DNA of 25,390 nt from an uncultured Bacilli bacterium (GCA_947600015.1 CANQFX010000007.1:1-25390), one strand, 5' to 3'. Shown: positions 15,617 to 24,019, counted from the first letter of the stretch. Numbers and translations: made by a program. Notes: generated by a model not told the origin, from the sequence alone.

Positions 15617-17410
15617 CTAGATTGTATATGGGTTTTGCTTTGTTCCTTTTCCTTTACTTACAGCTACATTTTTATTTAAATAACCAACAACACGAATTCC
15701 AAATTCCATATTGTCATATACTTCTTGTGGCAATACTACTCCAATATCAGAAATTGTAGCTTTTATATATTGTTTCTTAGAGGAATTAATAAACCAGTAT
15801 GACTGCATGCTATCTCCTTCATATACAAATGCACTAAACATTTCATACATATTTGGAGCAGATAATTTTACTTTATATTTTTTCGTATCTGTTTCTTTTC
15901 CATATAATATTTTTTCTTTATAAATTGGAACAGTAACATTTTTACTAACAAAATATGATGTATCTACAAATTCCGTTGCACTATTTTTAATGTAATAGCC
16001 AACATTTCCCTTTTGATTAGGATTATAGATTTTAGCTTTTGCCGATGTATCATAGTATGTTTCTATATTTTGACCATCTTTTTTTATGGTATCATCAGAA
16101 ATGACTTTTACTGTACCATCATCATCAACATCAACAATTCTCCATAAATAACCAGAATAACTAATATATTCACCAGCAAACCTAGTATTTAATAAATCAT
16201 TCGCTTTTGCATAGGTAAATTCTCCTAAAGAATATGGATCTTCTTTCGTACCTGTTCCTGATTGAATTAAATTGTCTCCTTTAATTGTTAATACAGGCCG
16301 CACCCCATAATTATCTGTTTGATCTTCTGCCAAATAGTTTTTATTTATTTCTGTCCCAAAAAATCTATTTCTTGTCACATAAGCATTATTATCGTCTTTT
16401 TTATTTGCTGTCCATGACATAGATTGTGGTTTTAAAAAGTTTCCATCATTTGCAGTTGCCCGATTAATTTCATCGATAGATATAATATAAGTATTTTTCC
16501 CATTCGTATAAGAATTACATTCTGTTGTATCCGTCGTATTTTCTGCTACACTCATATTACAATATTTATTTTTTACAATCATCTTCTTTGCCTTATCAGT
16601 AAGGTGATCATAATAATAATCTAACCACTTTTCAATACCTGCATAATTTACATTAGCAATATCAGTATCAGCAATAATCTTTACATTATCACCATCCAAG
16701 CCTACTATCCTAAATAACATTCCTGAAAAATATATATAATTATTAGGATTAGATCCCATATAATATCCTTGATTCTTTGTTGCTTGATTGACTGCATTTT
16801 TCAATCTTTCCACTACGGTTACCTTTCTTATCTTTGTAGTTTTATTATTAAAACTATCTGTCACACTATAGGTCACTTCATAATTTCCGACTTCTTCTGT
16901 ATTAACATTGGACTTGATAGTAACAGAAGAATTGCTCATCTTTCCATCGGTATTATCTACTACACTTTTAATTCCTAATTCTTGATATTTTTCTGATTTA
17001 TTTACAATAATTGCATCATCGCCATTTAATGTAATTACTGGTCCTTTATGATCTACCGTAGACTCTAAAACACCACACTTCAAATATGGATAGTACTGAT
17101 ACTCTCCATTAACTCGTTTTACTTTTACCCAACTTTCTTTTAAAGAACAAGCTTTACTAGTATAAGGAACATAAAAATCCTCTTTAATATATGCCTTGTG
17201 ATATAAAGTCTGTAAAGTAATTGTCTTTACTCGATTTCCTGTCGGTGCCTCTTGTGCATTAATTTCAATATATCTCTTGGCTGCTTCTTTCATCGTATTT
17301 TCATTTTTCTTAAATGTTAAATAAGGTGATAAGACTAAAAACCATATAAAAAGCCCTATAATAACAATCACAATTCCTATTTTTACATATTTTTTTACCT
17401 TTTTATCCAT
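15617..17410 (-). CDS. Membrane-anchored fibre-like surface protein with Ig-like domain and duplicated module
   Basis: A 597-residue protein. One N-terminal helix (about residues 10-29) is followed by an EAAKRYIEIN... region with a Cys pair (88, 112) of the kind seen in Firmicutes pseudopilin-like surface proteins. A DUF5011-like Ig domain follows (about 122-201, from GPVITLNGDDAII to TTKIRKVTVVE). The rest is a tandem duplication: YIYFSGMLFRIVGLDGDNV (225-243) matches YISYSGYLWRIVDVDDDGTV (415-434), and the ends GTGTKEDPYSL (385-395) and GKGTKQNPYTI (587-597) match. Each copy is about 175-190 residues and resembles lectin-like modules of the DUF6273 type, a tentative comparison. The stop of the preceding gene overlaps its AAGGAG ribosome site. 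Likely displayed on the cell surface near the pilus. Confidence 0.65.
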   Translation of the reverse strand: MDKKVKKYVKIGIVIVIIGLFIWFLVLSPYLTFKKNENTMKEAAKRYIEINAQEAPTGNRVKTITLQTLYHKAYIKEDFYVPYTSKACSLKESWVKVKRVNGEYQYYPYLKCGVLESTVDHKGPVITLNGDDAIIVNKSEKYQELGIKSVVDNTDGKMSNSSVTIKSNVNTEEVGNYEVTYSVTDSFNNKTTKIRKVTVVERLKNAVNQATKNQGYYMGSNPNNYIYFSGMLFRIVGLDGDNVKIIADTDIANVNYAGIEKWLDYYYDHLTDKAKKMIVKNKYCNMSVAENTTDTTECNSYTNGKNTYIISIDEINRATANDGNFLKPQSMSWTANKKDDNNAYVTRNRFFGTEINKNYLAEDQTDNYGVRPVLTIKGDNLIQSGTGTKEDPYSLGEFTYAKANDLLNTRFAGEYISYSGYLWRIVDVDDDGTVKVISDDTIKKDGQNIETYYDTSAKAKIYNPNQKGNVGYYIKNSATEFVDTSYFVSKNVTVPIYKEKILYGKETDTKKYKVKLSAPNMYEMFSAFVYEGDSMQSYWFINSSKKQYIKATISDIGVVLPQEVYDNMEFGIRVVGYLNKNVAVSKGKGTKQNPYTI

Positions 17411-17420
17411 ATTCTTCTCC

Positions 17421-18974
17421 TTATTTCAATTGATATTGATATCGATAATTTCTTACTGTATAAACTAACTTAATTTCTTCTGCTGCAACGACTTCTTTTG
17501 GCACTTCAATATACAAATATTTTCCATAATAATTTTTTCCAATTGGATTTTTTATGTTGATTTCTTGCACTCGCCCTTTACTATCCTTATAATTAATTTT
17601 ACCATACTTTGTTGAAAAGTCAATCATATCTTTCCCTTCATATGTATTAGATGAAAAACTAATTTTTAATAGCTGATTTCCCTCTTTTGCTTTATAATTT
17701 TTGGTACTAGTATCACACCTTTCTGTAGTACAAATATGATAAGTATAATTTATTTCATCTAAGATTTCTAATTCTTCTAATGTAATTTTTTCTTTCTTTT
17801 TCATTACTTCAAAGGAAATTGATTCTGTTAATTTTCTTTCTTTTTCTTCTACTATTTTGGATACATCATTCATATTTAATTTAATTTTTCTTAAATATGC
17901 ATCATTCCCCCCTAGTTCTTGATAATAAAGTACAAATCTATTTTTATCTAATTTTTTATCCACTTTAAACACAATAATAAAATTTAGACTTTCATTTCTT
18001 TTTAATTCTTTATTTTCATAAGTTGTTCCTAAATCTTGAAATTCCGTTCCATAAACCTTATAAGTCGTCATATAATTAGAAATTCCATTCATTATGTGAA
18101 ATTGATTAAAATTTACTTCTCTTGGTTCCCAATTGTTTTTTACAGTTAAATCTAATATTACAAAGTTACTTTCCTTCGAAATGATTTCTCCATGATAATC
18201 TTTATCCGTATAATAACTATCATTAATAGAAATCGTATACCCATTTGCCTCTAAAGTCTGCCCTTGTTTATAAGATTTATGAGTCACAAAAATATAAGTA
18301 TAAGTATTTTTAATGACAATAATTAAAATTATGGTTGCAATACAATTAATAATCAATTTATGTTCCTGATAAACATAGTTTAAATTTCGAAGTAATCGAC
18401 GCCACAATCTTTTAAAACTTTCTTTATCAATATCTACATTAATTTCTAACTCTTCTCTATCTTCACTAGCTAATTCTAAGTATTCTTCATCCATTTTAAA
18501 ATTAAATTTATGAAGATCTATTCCAAAAATTCTTAAAAACCAAAGAAGAAATACAGGATATTCAAAAATACTCAAAATAAAAATAATATCACGCATCGCT
18601 CTAGCCGCAGTTGTTTCTGTAGAACCATCATAAGATTGAAAATAACCTTTGATTACCATAAATAAAATCAACATTGCACTATACTCTATTACTGGCAATA
18701 AATATAATTTCCAAGGCTTTTTCTTATGCTTCAACAAAAATACTAAAGCAATGCTAGTCGCAATAACAATGATTAACAGGAATATTACCAATCCAGATAC
18801 ATATTTTGTAATTGGCTCGTTATAAGAATCATAAGTTCCTAATTTTAAAAACTCATTTACAAAAGAACTAGTTTGCATATTTTTATAATAAATATAAGCA
18901 CATAATACAAATAAAAATATATGAATTTTTTTAAAGTTCTTTATCAAAAATGCATATGGCTTTCTAACAATCAT
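17421..18974 (-). CDS. Multi-pass membrane protein with DUF4352-like extracellular domain, first gene of the pilus operon
   Basis: A 517-residue protein I do not recognise as a named family. About five hydrophobic segments (near residues 18-32, 60-82, 90-108, 130-150 and 207-228) are separated by short loops and a charged cytoplasmic stretch (160-200). After the last helix comes an extracytoplasmic part of about 290 residues. Its first half (about 235-350, with ESNFVILDLTVKNNWEPREV) looks like a DUF4352/telobox-type Ig-like beta sandwich; a later pair of Cys lies in YHICTTERCDT. It follows the main promoter (19007-19035) and sits 11 bases before the fibre-like gene, so it is the first gene of the pilus locus. 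A sensor, anchor or assembly accessory role is only a guess. Confidence 0.55.
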   Translation of the reverse strand: MIVRKPYAFLIKNFKKIHIFLFVLCAYIYYKNMQTSSFVNEFLKLGTYDSYNEPITKYVSGLVIFLLIIVIATSIALVFLLKHKKKPWKLYLLPVIEYSAMLILFMVIKGYFQSYDGSTETTAARAMRDIIFILSIFEYPVFLLWFLRIFGIDLHKFNFKMDEEYLELASEDREELEINVDIDKESFKRLWRRLLRNLNYVYQEHKLIINCIATIILIIVIKNTYTYIFVTHKSYKQGQTLEANGYTISINDSYYTDKDYHGEIISKESNFVILDLTVKNNWEPREVNFNQFHIMNGISNYMTTYKVYGTEFQDLGTTYENKELKRNESLNFIIVFKVDKKLDKNRFVLYYQELGGNDAYLRKIKLNMNDVSKIVEEKERKLTESISFEVMKKKEKITLEELEILDEINYTYHICTTERCDTSTKNYKAKEGNQLLKISFSSNTYEGKDMIDFSTKYGKINYKDSKGRVQEINIKNPIGKNYYGKYLYIEVPKEVVAAEEIKLVYTVRNYRYQYQLK

Positions 18975-19006
18975 TTACCCCACACTCCACTTTCTATCTT
19001 TCTTTT

Positions 19007-19035
19007 AGTATAACCTATTTCTGCTCATTTGAAAA
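19007..19035 (-). promoter_or_regulatory. Main promoter of the pilus locus
   Basis: On the minus strand TATACT (19007-19012) has a weak -35 TTTTCA (19030-19035) 17 bases upstream, about 32 bases before the ATG of the 517-residue membrane protein. The weak -35 contrasts with the near-consensus internal promoters before the pilin and the type IV secretion genes. Confidence 0.55.
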
Positions 19036-19051
19036 GAATGTTTTATCATTT

Positions 19052-19084
19052 AAAAATCAGATTTCTTAAAAAGTCATCTGATTT
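19052..19084 (-). terminator. Probable terminator between the unrecognised gene and the pilus locus
   Basis: A 9-bp perfect stem, AAATCAGAT / ATCTGATTT (19054-19062 and 19076-19084) with a 13-base loop, leads on the minus strand into TTTTT. It lies 17 bases upstream of the pilus promoter. The T-run is short, so termination may be partial. The 132 bases between it and the gene ending at 19217 hold nothing else I can identify. Confidence 0.55.
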
Positions 19085-19216
19085 CTCTACTATATTTATT
19101 TCATGATAAGAAATATATTTTCCATTTTCTATAAACAATCTACATATTAGGACTATTTTCTGTGTCCTCTTTCCGTAATAAAAGTATCTTTTTCAAAGAA
19201 GCAAAAGGATATACAG

Positions 19217-20143
19217 TTATTTTTTCGTTAAATTTAATTTAAAATCTAGTTGGAATTGATAATTAAGAGATGGAATTGAATTCGTTTTGGAAGTGGATAA
19301 AATAATATTAGAAAGTTTTGCTTTTTCCTTTTTCTTTATTATCTTAAATGTCTTTTTTACACTTCCTATTTCAGGTTTTTTTGTAATGTAGAAAAAGATA
19401 CTTTTTTCTTTTTGATTTGGAAAAGTCAAAAAAACAGTATTTCGATAATAATAAAGATAAGCAAGAGCAATTAATATTTGATTACTTTCTTTTTCTGAAG
19501 AAAATTCTCCAGAAAATATTTCTTTTATAACTTTTTTAGGAAACTCTTCTAACCCTTTTTTCTTAAGATGATACTTTTCATTATAAAAATCTAAATAATA
19601 AACACTAAGCTGATCCACCCCATGATATCCTTTTTGTTGTAATTTTTCATCTAGCATTTGATTAGATAACATTTTCTCTATACTCATTTCATCTGCTTCA
19701 TAAAGATTCTCTATTGCTGAATTCATACTACGATATAATAAAAAATTATCGGAAATATTCTTCTGATCAAACCCAAGGATAGTATTTTTTGTATTACTTC
19801 CTATTGTTTTTGTAAGCAATCTAAAACTATTCTTTTCATAAGAATAATTATATTGAGAATTATTTTTTATTTCTAGATTAATATTTATTGCTTCTCCAGG
19901 ATCTAATGTTTTATAATTATTAATCGCATCAAAAATACAGGAATTTATTTCTACAGTTTCTTTTCGATATTCTTTTGGAATTTCTATTTGTATATCAAAC
20001 GTATCTATTACTCCTGCTTGATTACGAATAGGATTTATTTTTTCTATAATTTCTTGATTTTTCATTTCTTGATTTGGATTCCATACCGGTTTTGTATCAA
20101 ATAAACTTAATATATGAAATAAATATACCCCAATAAAATTCAT
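19217..20143 (-). CDS. Unrecognised protein of 308 residues
   Basis: I do not recognise the family. The start is placed at ATG 20141-20143 because AAAGGA lies eight bases upstream; an ATG nine bases earlier would overlap that ribosome site. The N-terminus is hydrophobic for about 13 residues (NFIGVYLFHILSLF) but lacks a basic lead, so export is uncertain. Residues around 45-110 look like an extracellular beta domain (FDIQIEIPKEYR, INLEIKNNSQYNY). The middle is helical and charged, and the C-terminus returns to alternating strands rich in Lys/Ser. It follows the greA terminator with no clear promoter, so it may depend on read-through. It lies between the housekeeping block and the pilus locus. 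The frame is long, with a good ribosome site, so it is very likely real. Confidence 0.6.
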   Translation of the reverse strand: MNFIGVYLFHILSLFDTKPVWNPNQEMKNQEIIEKINPIRNQAGVIDTFDIQIEIPKEYRKETVEINSCIFDAINNYKTLDPGEAININLEIKNNSQYNYSYEKNSFRLLTKTIGSNTKNTILGFDQKNISDNFLLYRSMNSAIENLYEADEMSIEKMLSNQMLDEKLQQKGYHGVDQLSVYYLDFYNEKYHLKKKGLEEFPKKVIKEIFSGEFSSEKESNQILIALAYLYYYRNTVFLTFPNQKEKSIFFYITKKPEIGSVKKTFKIIKKKEKAKLSNIILSTSKTNSIPSLNYQFQLDFKLNLTKK

Positions 20144-20164
20144 AATGATCATCCTTTACAAAAG

Positions 20165-20193
20165 AAAAAACCTATTTCTATTTCTAGAATAGG
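20165..20193 (-). terminator. Rho-independent terminator of greA
   Basis: On the minus strand the stem CCTATT / AATAGG (plus-strand arms 20188-20193 and 20171-20176, 11-base loop) is followed by TTTTTTCTTTT. Flanking ACAAAAG and CTTTTGT could lengthen the stem. It lies about 35 bases after the greA stop. Confidence 0.75.
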
Positions 20194-20226
20194 CTATTTG
20201 CTTTTGTTTTTTTGTCGAATTTTCGT

Positions 20227-20697
20227 TTATTTAATTTCTACAATTTCTACTTCATAAGATCCATTTGGACTCTCTACTGTTACAATATCTCCTACTTTAT
20301 GATTAAATAATGCTCTTGCAATTGGACTTTCGTTAGAAATCTTACTTTCAAATGGATCTGCTTCTTGTGATCCTACAATTTTATATTCTTCCTCATCATC
20401 GTCATCCACATATTTAATAGATACAGTATTACCAATTCCTACTTGATCTTTTGATACCTCGGAAATGATAGATACATTTTCTAACATTTTTTCTAATTGT
20501 TGAATTCTGCCTTCGATTTGGGCTTGTTCATTTCTTGCTGCATCATATTCCGCATTTTCAGATAAATCACCCAATGCTCTTGCCTCTTTAATTGCTTGTA
20601 TATTTTCTGGTCTACGAACATTAATTAAATCACTTAGTTCTTTCTTTAAATCATCTAATCCCTCTTGAGTTAGATAGACAACATTTTTATTTCCCAT
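20227..20697 (-). CDS. greA: Transcription elongation factor GreA
   Basis: A 156-residue protein of normal GreA length. GreA enters the RNA polymerase secondary channel and stimulates cleavage of backtracked transcripts. The N-terminal coiled coil starts with LTQEGLDDLKKEL and carries the acidic tip motif GDLSENAEYDAA (residues 43-54). The C-terminal FKBP-like domain includes ISNESPIARAL and VGDIVTVESPNGSYEVEIVEI. Start ATG at 20697 follows GAGGTGA by four bases. It has its own promoter and terminator. The acidic run DDDDEEE at about residue 98 is unusually long but falls in the variable linker. In Bacillus subtilis greA also lies close downstream of the yrrN-yrrO U32 genes (synteny recalled from general knowledge), matching the order here. 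Confidence 0.97.
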   Translation of the reverse strand: MGNKNVVYLTQEGLDDLKKELSDLINVRRPENIQAIKEARALGDLSENAEYDAARNEQAQIEGRIQQLEKMLENVSIISEVSKDQVGIGNTVSIKYVDDDDEEEYKIVGSQEADPFESKISNESPIARALFNHKVGDIVTVESPNGSYEVEIVEIK

Positions 20698-20755
20698 ATG
20701 TTCACCTCATTTTTACATTTCTTTTTTCTCTTGAGTCTACTGCTCAACTTGCCAA

Positions 20756-20784
20756 AGTATAACATATTTTTTTGTATTTGACAA
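20756..20784 (-). promoter_or_regulatory. greA: Promoter of greA
   Basis: On the minus strand TTGTCA (20779-20784) and TATACT (20756-20761) are separated by 17 bases, about 59 bases before the greA start codon. This is close to the sigma-A consensus. Confidence 0.85.
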
Positions 20785-20807
20785 GTAAATAGTGACTTTC
20801 TTTTAAA

Positions 20808-20835
20808 AAAGAGAGGCAATATACCCCATCTCTTT
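20808..20835 (-). terminator. Terminator of the U32 / dGTPase-like operon
   Basis: On the minus strand AAAGAGA / TCTCTTT (plus-strand arms 20829-20835 and 20808-20814), with possible extra G-C pairs inside the loop, leads into TTTTTT. It lies between the dGTPase-like stop and the greA promoter. Confidence 0.8.
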
Positions 20836-20847
20836 AAAACCAACCAT

Positions 20848-20876
20848 ATTATAACATAAATCTGCAATTTTTTCAA
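20848..20876 (-). promoter_or_regulatory. Possible extra promoter at the end of the dGTPase-like gene
   Basis: On the minus strand TTGAAA (20871-20876) overlaps the last codons of the dGTPase-like gene and TATAAT (20848-20853) follows after 17 bases. A transcript from here would meet the terminator at 20808-20835 almost at once, so it would make either a very short RNA or partial read-through into greA. Confidence 0.4.
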
Positions 20877-21997
20877 GCAAATTTTTTTATTTCTTTCATA
20901 AATAAATCATCTGTCATACCTGCAATAAAATCAATTACTTGACGTTCTGGTTTGGTATTTTTTAAATATTTCTCATGTTGATTATTTAAAAATATTTGAT
21001 AAATAATATTATTCGTATCATGACTCTTGATTGCATTTAAATAGTTGTTAAATAATTTATGCATTCCTTCTTTATAATATGCTACTTCTTGTTTTTTTAA
21101 ACTCTTATTATAGATATTTTGATAATTAAATTTTTTTAAATCAAATAATGCTTTAAAAACAGGAGAACTCATTTTAATATAAGGTTGATTGATACTTTCT
21201 TTTATAATATCTAAAATCAATGTATTTACAATATCTTTATTGTTATCTCCCAAAACATTACGAATTTCTTCAGGAATATCATTACGATTAAATTCTTTCA
21301 ATTCGATTGCATCTTCAATATCCCTTCCAATATAAGCAATAATATCACTGATTCTCACAACACACCCTTCTAAAGTCATAGGATGTATCTTTTTTGTTTT
21401 ATTACCAATTTTATAAGATTCTTCATATTGACTTAAAAATTCTTCTTTTGTTTTTTTCATAGGAACATATTCATTAGATAACATTTCTCCATTATGACAT
21501 AGAATACCATCTAATACTTGAATCGTTAAATTTAATCCTTCTCCACAATTTTCTACTTCCATAAGTTCTCTTACACTTTGTACATTATGTGCAAACCGTT
21601 CCTGCAACACTTCCTCAGAAATTTCATTTAACATTTGTTCCCCTGCATGACCTAACGGCGTATGCCCTATATCATGTCCTAAGGCAATTGCTTCAATTAA
21701 ATCTTCATTTAAATTTAAAGCTCTACCTATCGTTCTTGCAATCTTACTTACTAGTTGTACATGAATCATTCTTTTTGATATATGATCATTTTCTTTAAAA
21801 GAAAACACTTGGGTTTTATCAATATAACGAGTATAACTTAAAGAATGAATAATTCGATCAATATCATGAAAAAAGGCAGGTCTCATATCCTCTGGTTCCT
21901 CTCTTTTGCGAATAGCATCCTTACTTTTCGTAGCTGCCTCATATAAGTAATTTTCTTTATTTAAAAAGTTTCTCTTCGCTTCTTCTATATAATTCAT
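20873..21997 (-). CDS. HD-domain dGTPase-like deoxynucleotide triphosphohydrolase
   Basis: A 374-residue cytoplasmic HD-superfamily protein of the dGTPase-like (Dgt type 2) family, which splits dNTPs into deoxynucleoside and triphosphate. The metal-binding residues are visible: His79 in RMIHVQLV, His108-Asp109 in ALGHDIGHTPLGH and a late Asp in VRISDIIAYIGRD. The N-terminal FFHDIDRIIHSLSYTRYIDKTQVF (43-66) is characteristic of the family. The C-terminal ~100 residues are helical. Its start overlaps the stop of the U32 gene (ATGA), so the two are co-translated. It ends at TGA just before a terminator. The exact dNTP preference cannot be read from sequence; many Gram-positive members are broad or regulated by other nucleotides. 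Confidence 0.88.
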   Translation of the reverse strand: MNYIEEAKRNFLNKENYLYEAATKSKDAIRKREEPEDMRPAFFHDIDRIIHSLSYTRYIDKTQVFSFKENDHISKRMIHVQLVSKIARTIGRALNLNEDLIEAIALGHDIGHTPLGHAGEQMLNEISEEVLQERFAHNVQSVRELMEVENCGEGLNLTIQVLDGILCHNGEMLSNEYVPMKKTKEEFLSQYEESYKIGNKTKKIHPMTLEGCVVRISDIIAYIGRDIEDAIELKEFNRNDIPEEIRNVLGDNNKDIVNTLILDIIKESINQPYIKMSSPVFKALFDLKKFNYQNIYNKSLKKQEVAYYKEGMHKLFNNYLNAIKSHDTNNIIYQIFLNNQHEKYLKNTKPERQVIDFIAGMTDDLFMKEIKKFA

Positions 21998-23181
21998 TCT
22001 TCTTTTCCTCCTTTAATTAACCTTATCATAGAATATTTTTCTACAGGAATATCAAATTTTAATTTCAAAATCTGTTCTGGATGGCGAGCAACATCTAATT
22101 CATTCATTTCTTCATCATATATTTTATCAATGGTATATTGATATATTTCTTTTTGAGGAGTAAATATTTCAACTTGATCTCCTCGTTTAAAATAATTTCT
22201 TTCAATTAAAACAATACATTGATTTTTTTGATCATAATCTATAATAATTCCCAAATAATCTTGGTTTGATTTTTCTTCTCTGCCAATATAGTATTGATCT
22301 TTTTCATCTGCTTGTTTCATAAGATAATGAGAAGAAGTTTCTCGATTCGCTACTCGATTTAATCGTTCTTCTAATACTTCCATTTTCTCTGTTGTCAGTT
22401 TATTTTCTAAATATAAATCAATAATTTCACGATAGGTTCCAATAACAGTAGCCAAATAGTATAAAGAGCGCATTCTTCCTTCTACTTTAAAAGAGGTCAC
22501 TCCTATTTCAATCAAATCTCCAATATATTTTGATAAATTTAAATCCTTACTAGCAATCTGAAAAGTACCATCTTCTCTTTCAAAAACAAATCTACATATT
22601 TGAGCACATCCACCACGATTGGCATCTCGATTCGTAACATAATTCGATAAAGCACAACGACCACTAAAACAAGTACACATCGCTCCATGAATAAAAACTT
22701 CAATTTCTAATCCTGTCGCATCAATAATTTCTTTGATTTCTTTTTTTGACAATTCTCTTGCCAAAACAATACGACTTACTCCTAAAGATTGATAAAACAT
22801 TGCTTCTTTTTTATTTGTTACCGACTCTTGTGTAGATAAATGCACTTCTATCCTAGGATAATTTTTCTTCATATAATGAATAACATAAGGATCACTTACA
22901 ATTACTCCATCAATTCCACAAGAAACTACCTCTTTTACATACGATTCAAATCCTTGATAGTCTTCTTCATGAAATACTATATTCATCGTAAGATAAACTT
23001 TTTTTCCCAAAGAATGGGCAAAAGTACATCCCTCACTTAATTCTTCTTTACTAAAATTAATCGCATTCGCTCTTAATCCAAATTTATCTCCACCTAAATA
23101 CACGGCATCGGCACCATAAAGTAAGGTAATTTTTAAACGTTCTAAATTTCCCGCTGGCGCTAATAATTCTACTTTTTTCAT
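21994..23181 (-). CDS. U32 family protein, TrhP-type tRNA hydroxylation (YrrO-like)
   Basis: A 395-residue member of family U32. The signature E-x-F-x2-G-A-M-C-x4-G-x-C-x-L-S is present (residues 161-179), with Cys169, Cys176, Cys192 and Cys196 placed to bind an iron-sulphur cluster (Cys171 is extra). An N-terminal TIM-barrel-like part (KKVELLAPAGNLERL, ADAVYLGG) is followed by a C-terminal beta-rich domain. Members once called peptidases are now linked to hydroxylation of U34 in tRNA from prephenate (TrhP/YegQ and the Bacillus YrrN-YrrO pair). It directly follows the smaller U32-like gene with one base between them and overlaps the dGTPase-like gene, forming one operon. The tRNA role is from family knowledge; substrate is not proven by sequence. 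Confidence 0.88.
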   Translation of the reverse strand: MKKVELLAPAGNLERLKITLLYGADAVYLGGDKFGLRANAINFSKEELSEGCTFAHSLGKKVYLTMNIVFHEEDYQGFESYVKEVVSCGIDGVIVSDPYVIHYMKKNYPRIEVHLSTQESVTNKKEAMFYQSLGVSRIVLARELSKKEIKEIIDATGLEIEVFIHGAMCTCFSGRCALSNYVTNRDANRGGCAQICRFVFEREDGTFQIASKDLNLSKYIGDLIEIGVTSFKVEGRMRSLYYLATVIGTYREIIDLYLENKLTTEKMEVLEERLNRVANRETSSHYLMKQADEKDQYYIGREEKSNQDYLGIIIDYDQKNQCIVLIERNYFKRGDQVEIFTPQKEIYQYTIDKIYDEEMNELDVARHPEQILKLKFDIPVEKYSMIRLIKGGKEE

Positions 23182-23182
23182 T

Positions 23183-24019
23183 TTACTTCACCCGATAAAT
23201 TGTTTTTCTATATAAAAAGCATCTATTTCTTCCGATAAAAGCATCAATTTCCCTCGTTTGATTTTTTAAAAATGCATCTACTAATTGTAAATATTTTGTT
23301 GAATCTAAATCATCTTGTACCAATATCCCATAATCAATACCTATTTCTTTTAATTCCTTATAACAAATACTAGCATTCATTCTTTTTCCATAGTGAAAAG
23401 AAGTCCCATGCTTTTCTTCCGAAACAAGATACTCTTGTTTTGAGATTGGTTCTATCATTTTAATAGGATTTTCTATCTTTTTTTGATTTGCTTTCCCATC
23501 ATTTGTAATCAATTTCCGATGACTCATCGCAACAGTAGGAAATCCCATTAACATAACTGCTAATTCTATCTTTGTATGTTTGCGAATTTGTTTTATTTCT
23601 TCTAATGTAATTTCATTAGATAAATAAGCACCTTTTACACCATAATCATGATAAAAATTCAGTGTATTAGCATTCGTTACCATATGTGTTTTATTAAAGT
23701 AAAGAGGAATGTTTATCTTCCTATGATTTATAATTTCTAAAATAGCATTATCATAATAAAAGAGTCCATCGATTTTTATCTTCGCTAAATCTTGGATTAT
23801 CTCTTCTAATTTTGCCAAATCTTGATTAAAAATCATGCGGTTGATTATTACAAAAAAAAGTTTATTTGGAAATTCTTTTTTTTTCTTTTTTATTTCTTCT
23901 AACGTGAAATAAGAAACATAATCAACTGCCCAATCTTTGAGAGGAAAAATATATCCTGCAAGACTACTTTTTTTATAAAATAAAAAGTCTTTTTCATTTA
24001 CAATTCCTAATAACTTCAT
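23183..24019 (-). CDS. Short U32-like partner protein (YrrN/TrhP1-like)
   Basis: A 278-residue protein with the start placed at ATG 24017-24019. AGGAAGAG lies five bases upstream, and a sigma-A promoter lies 26 bases before it, whereas the longer open frame starting 129 bases earlier runs through that promoter and is a hydrophobic low-complexity stretch. The protein looks like a TIM-barrel relative of U32 without the cysteine cluster: LLGIVNEKDF, IDGLFYYDNA, GVKGAYLSNEITLEEI, LAVMLMGFPTVAMSHRKL. In Bacillus the short YrrN precedes YrrO and both are tied to tRNA U34 hydroxylation. The same order, with one base between stop and start, suggests a heteromeric pair here. The call is by analogy of size, order and fold. 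Confidence 0.75.
   Translation of the reverse strand: MKLLGIVNEKDFLFYKKSSLAGYIFPLKDWAVDYVSYFTLEEIKKKKKEFPNKLFFVIINRMIFNQDLAKLEEIIQDLAKIKIDGLFYYDNAILEIINHRKINIPLYFNKTHMVTNANTLNFYHDYGVKGAYLSNEITLEEIKQIRKHTKIELAVMLMGFPTVAMSHRKLITNDGKANQKKIENPIKMIEPISKQEYLVSEEKHGTSFHYGKRMNASICYKELKEIGIDYGILVQDDLDSTKYLQLVDAFLKNQTREIDAFIGRNRCFLYRKTIYRVK

Noticed and set aside
15617..15640. NPYTI at the C-terminus of the fibre-like protein as a sortase B signal
   Set aside because: No hydrophobic helix or basic tail follows, and the same GTKxxPY motif recurs internally as part of a repeated module.
20670..20876. 68-codon minus-strand ORF before greA
   Set aside because: It runs through a terminator, the greA promoter and the greA start, with Lys/Leu-rich composition from AT-rich intergenic DNA.
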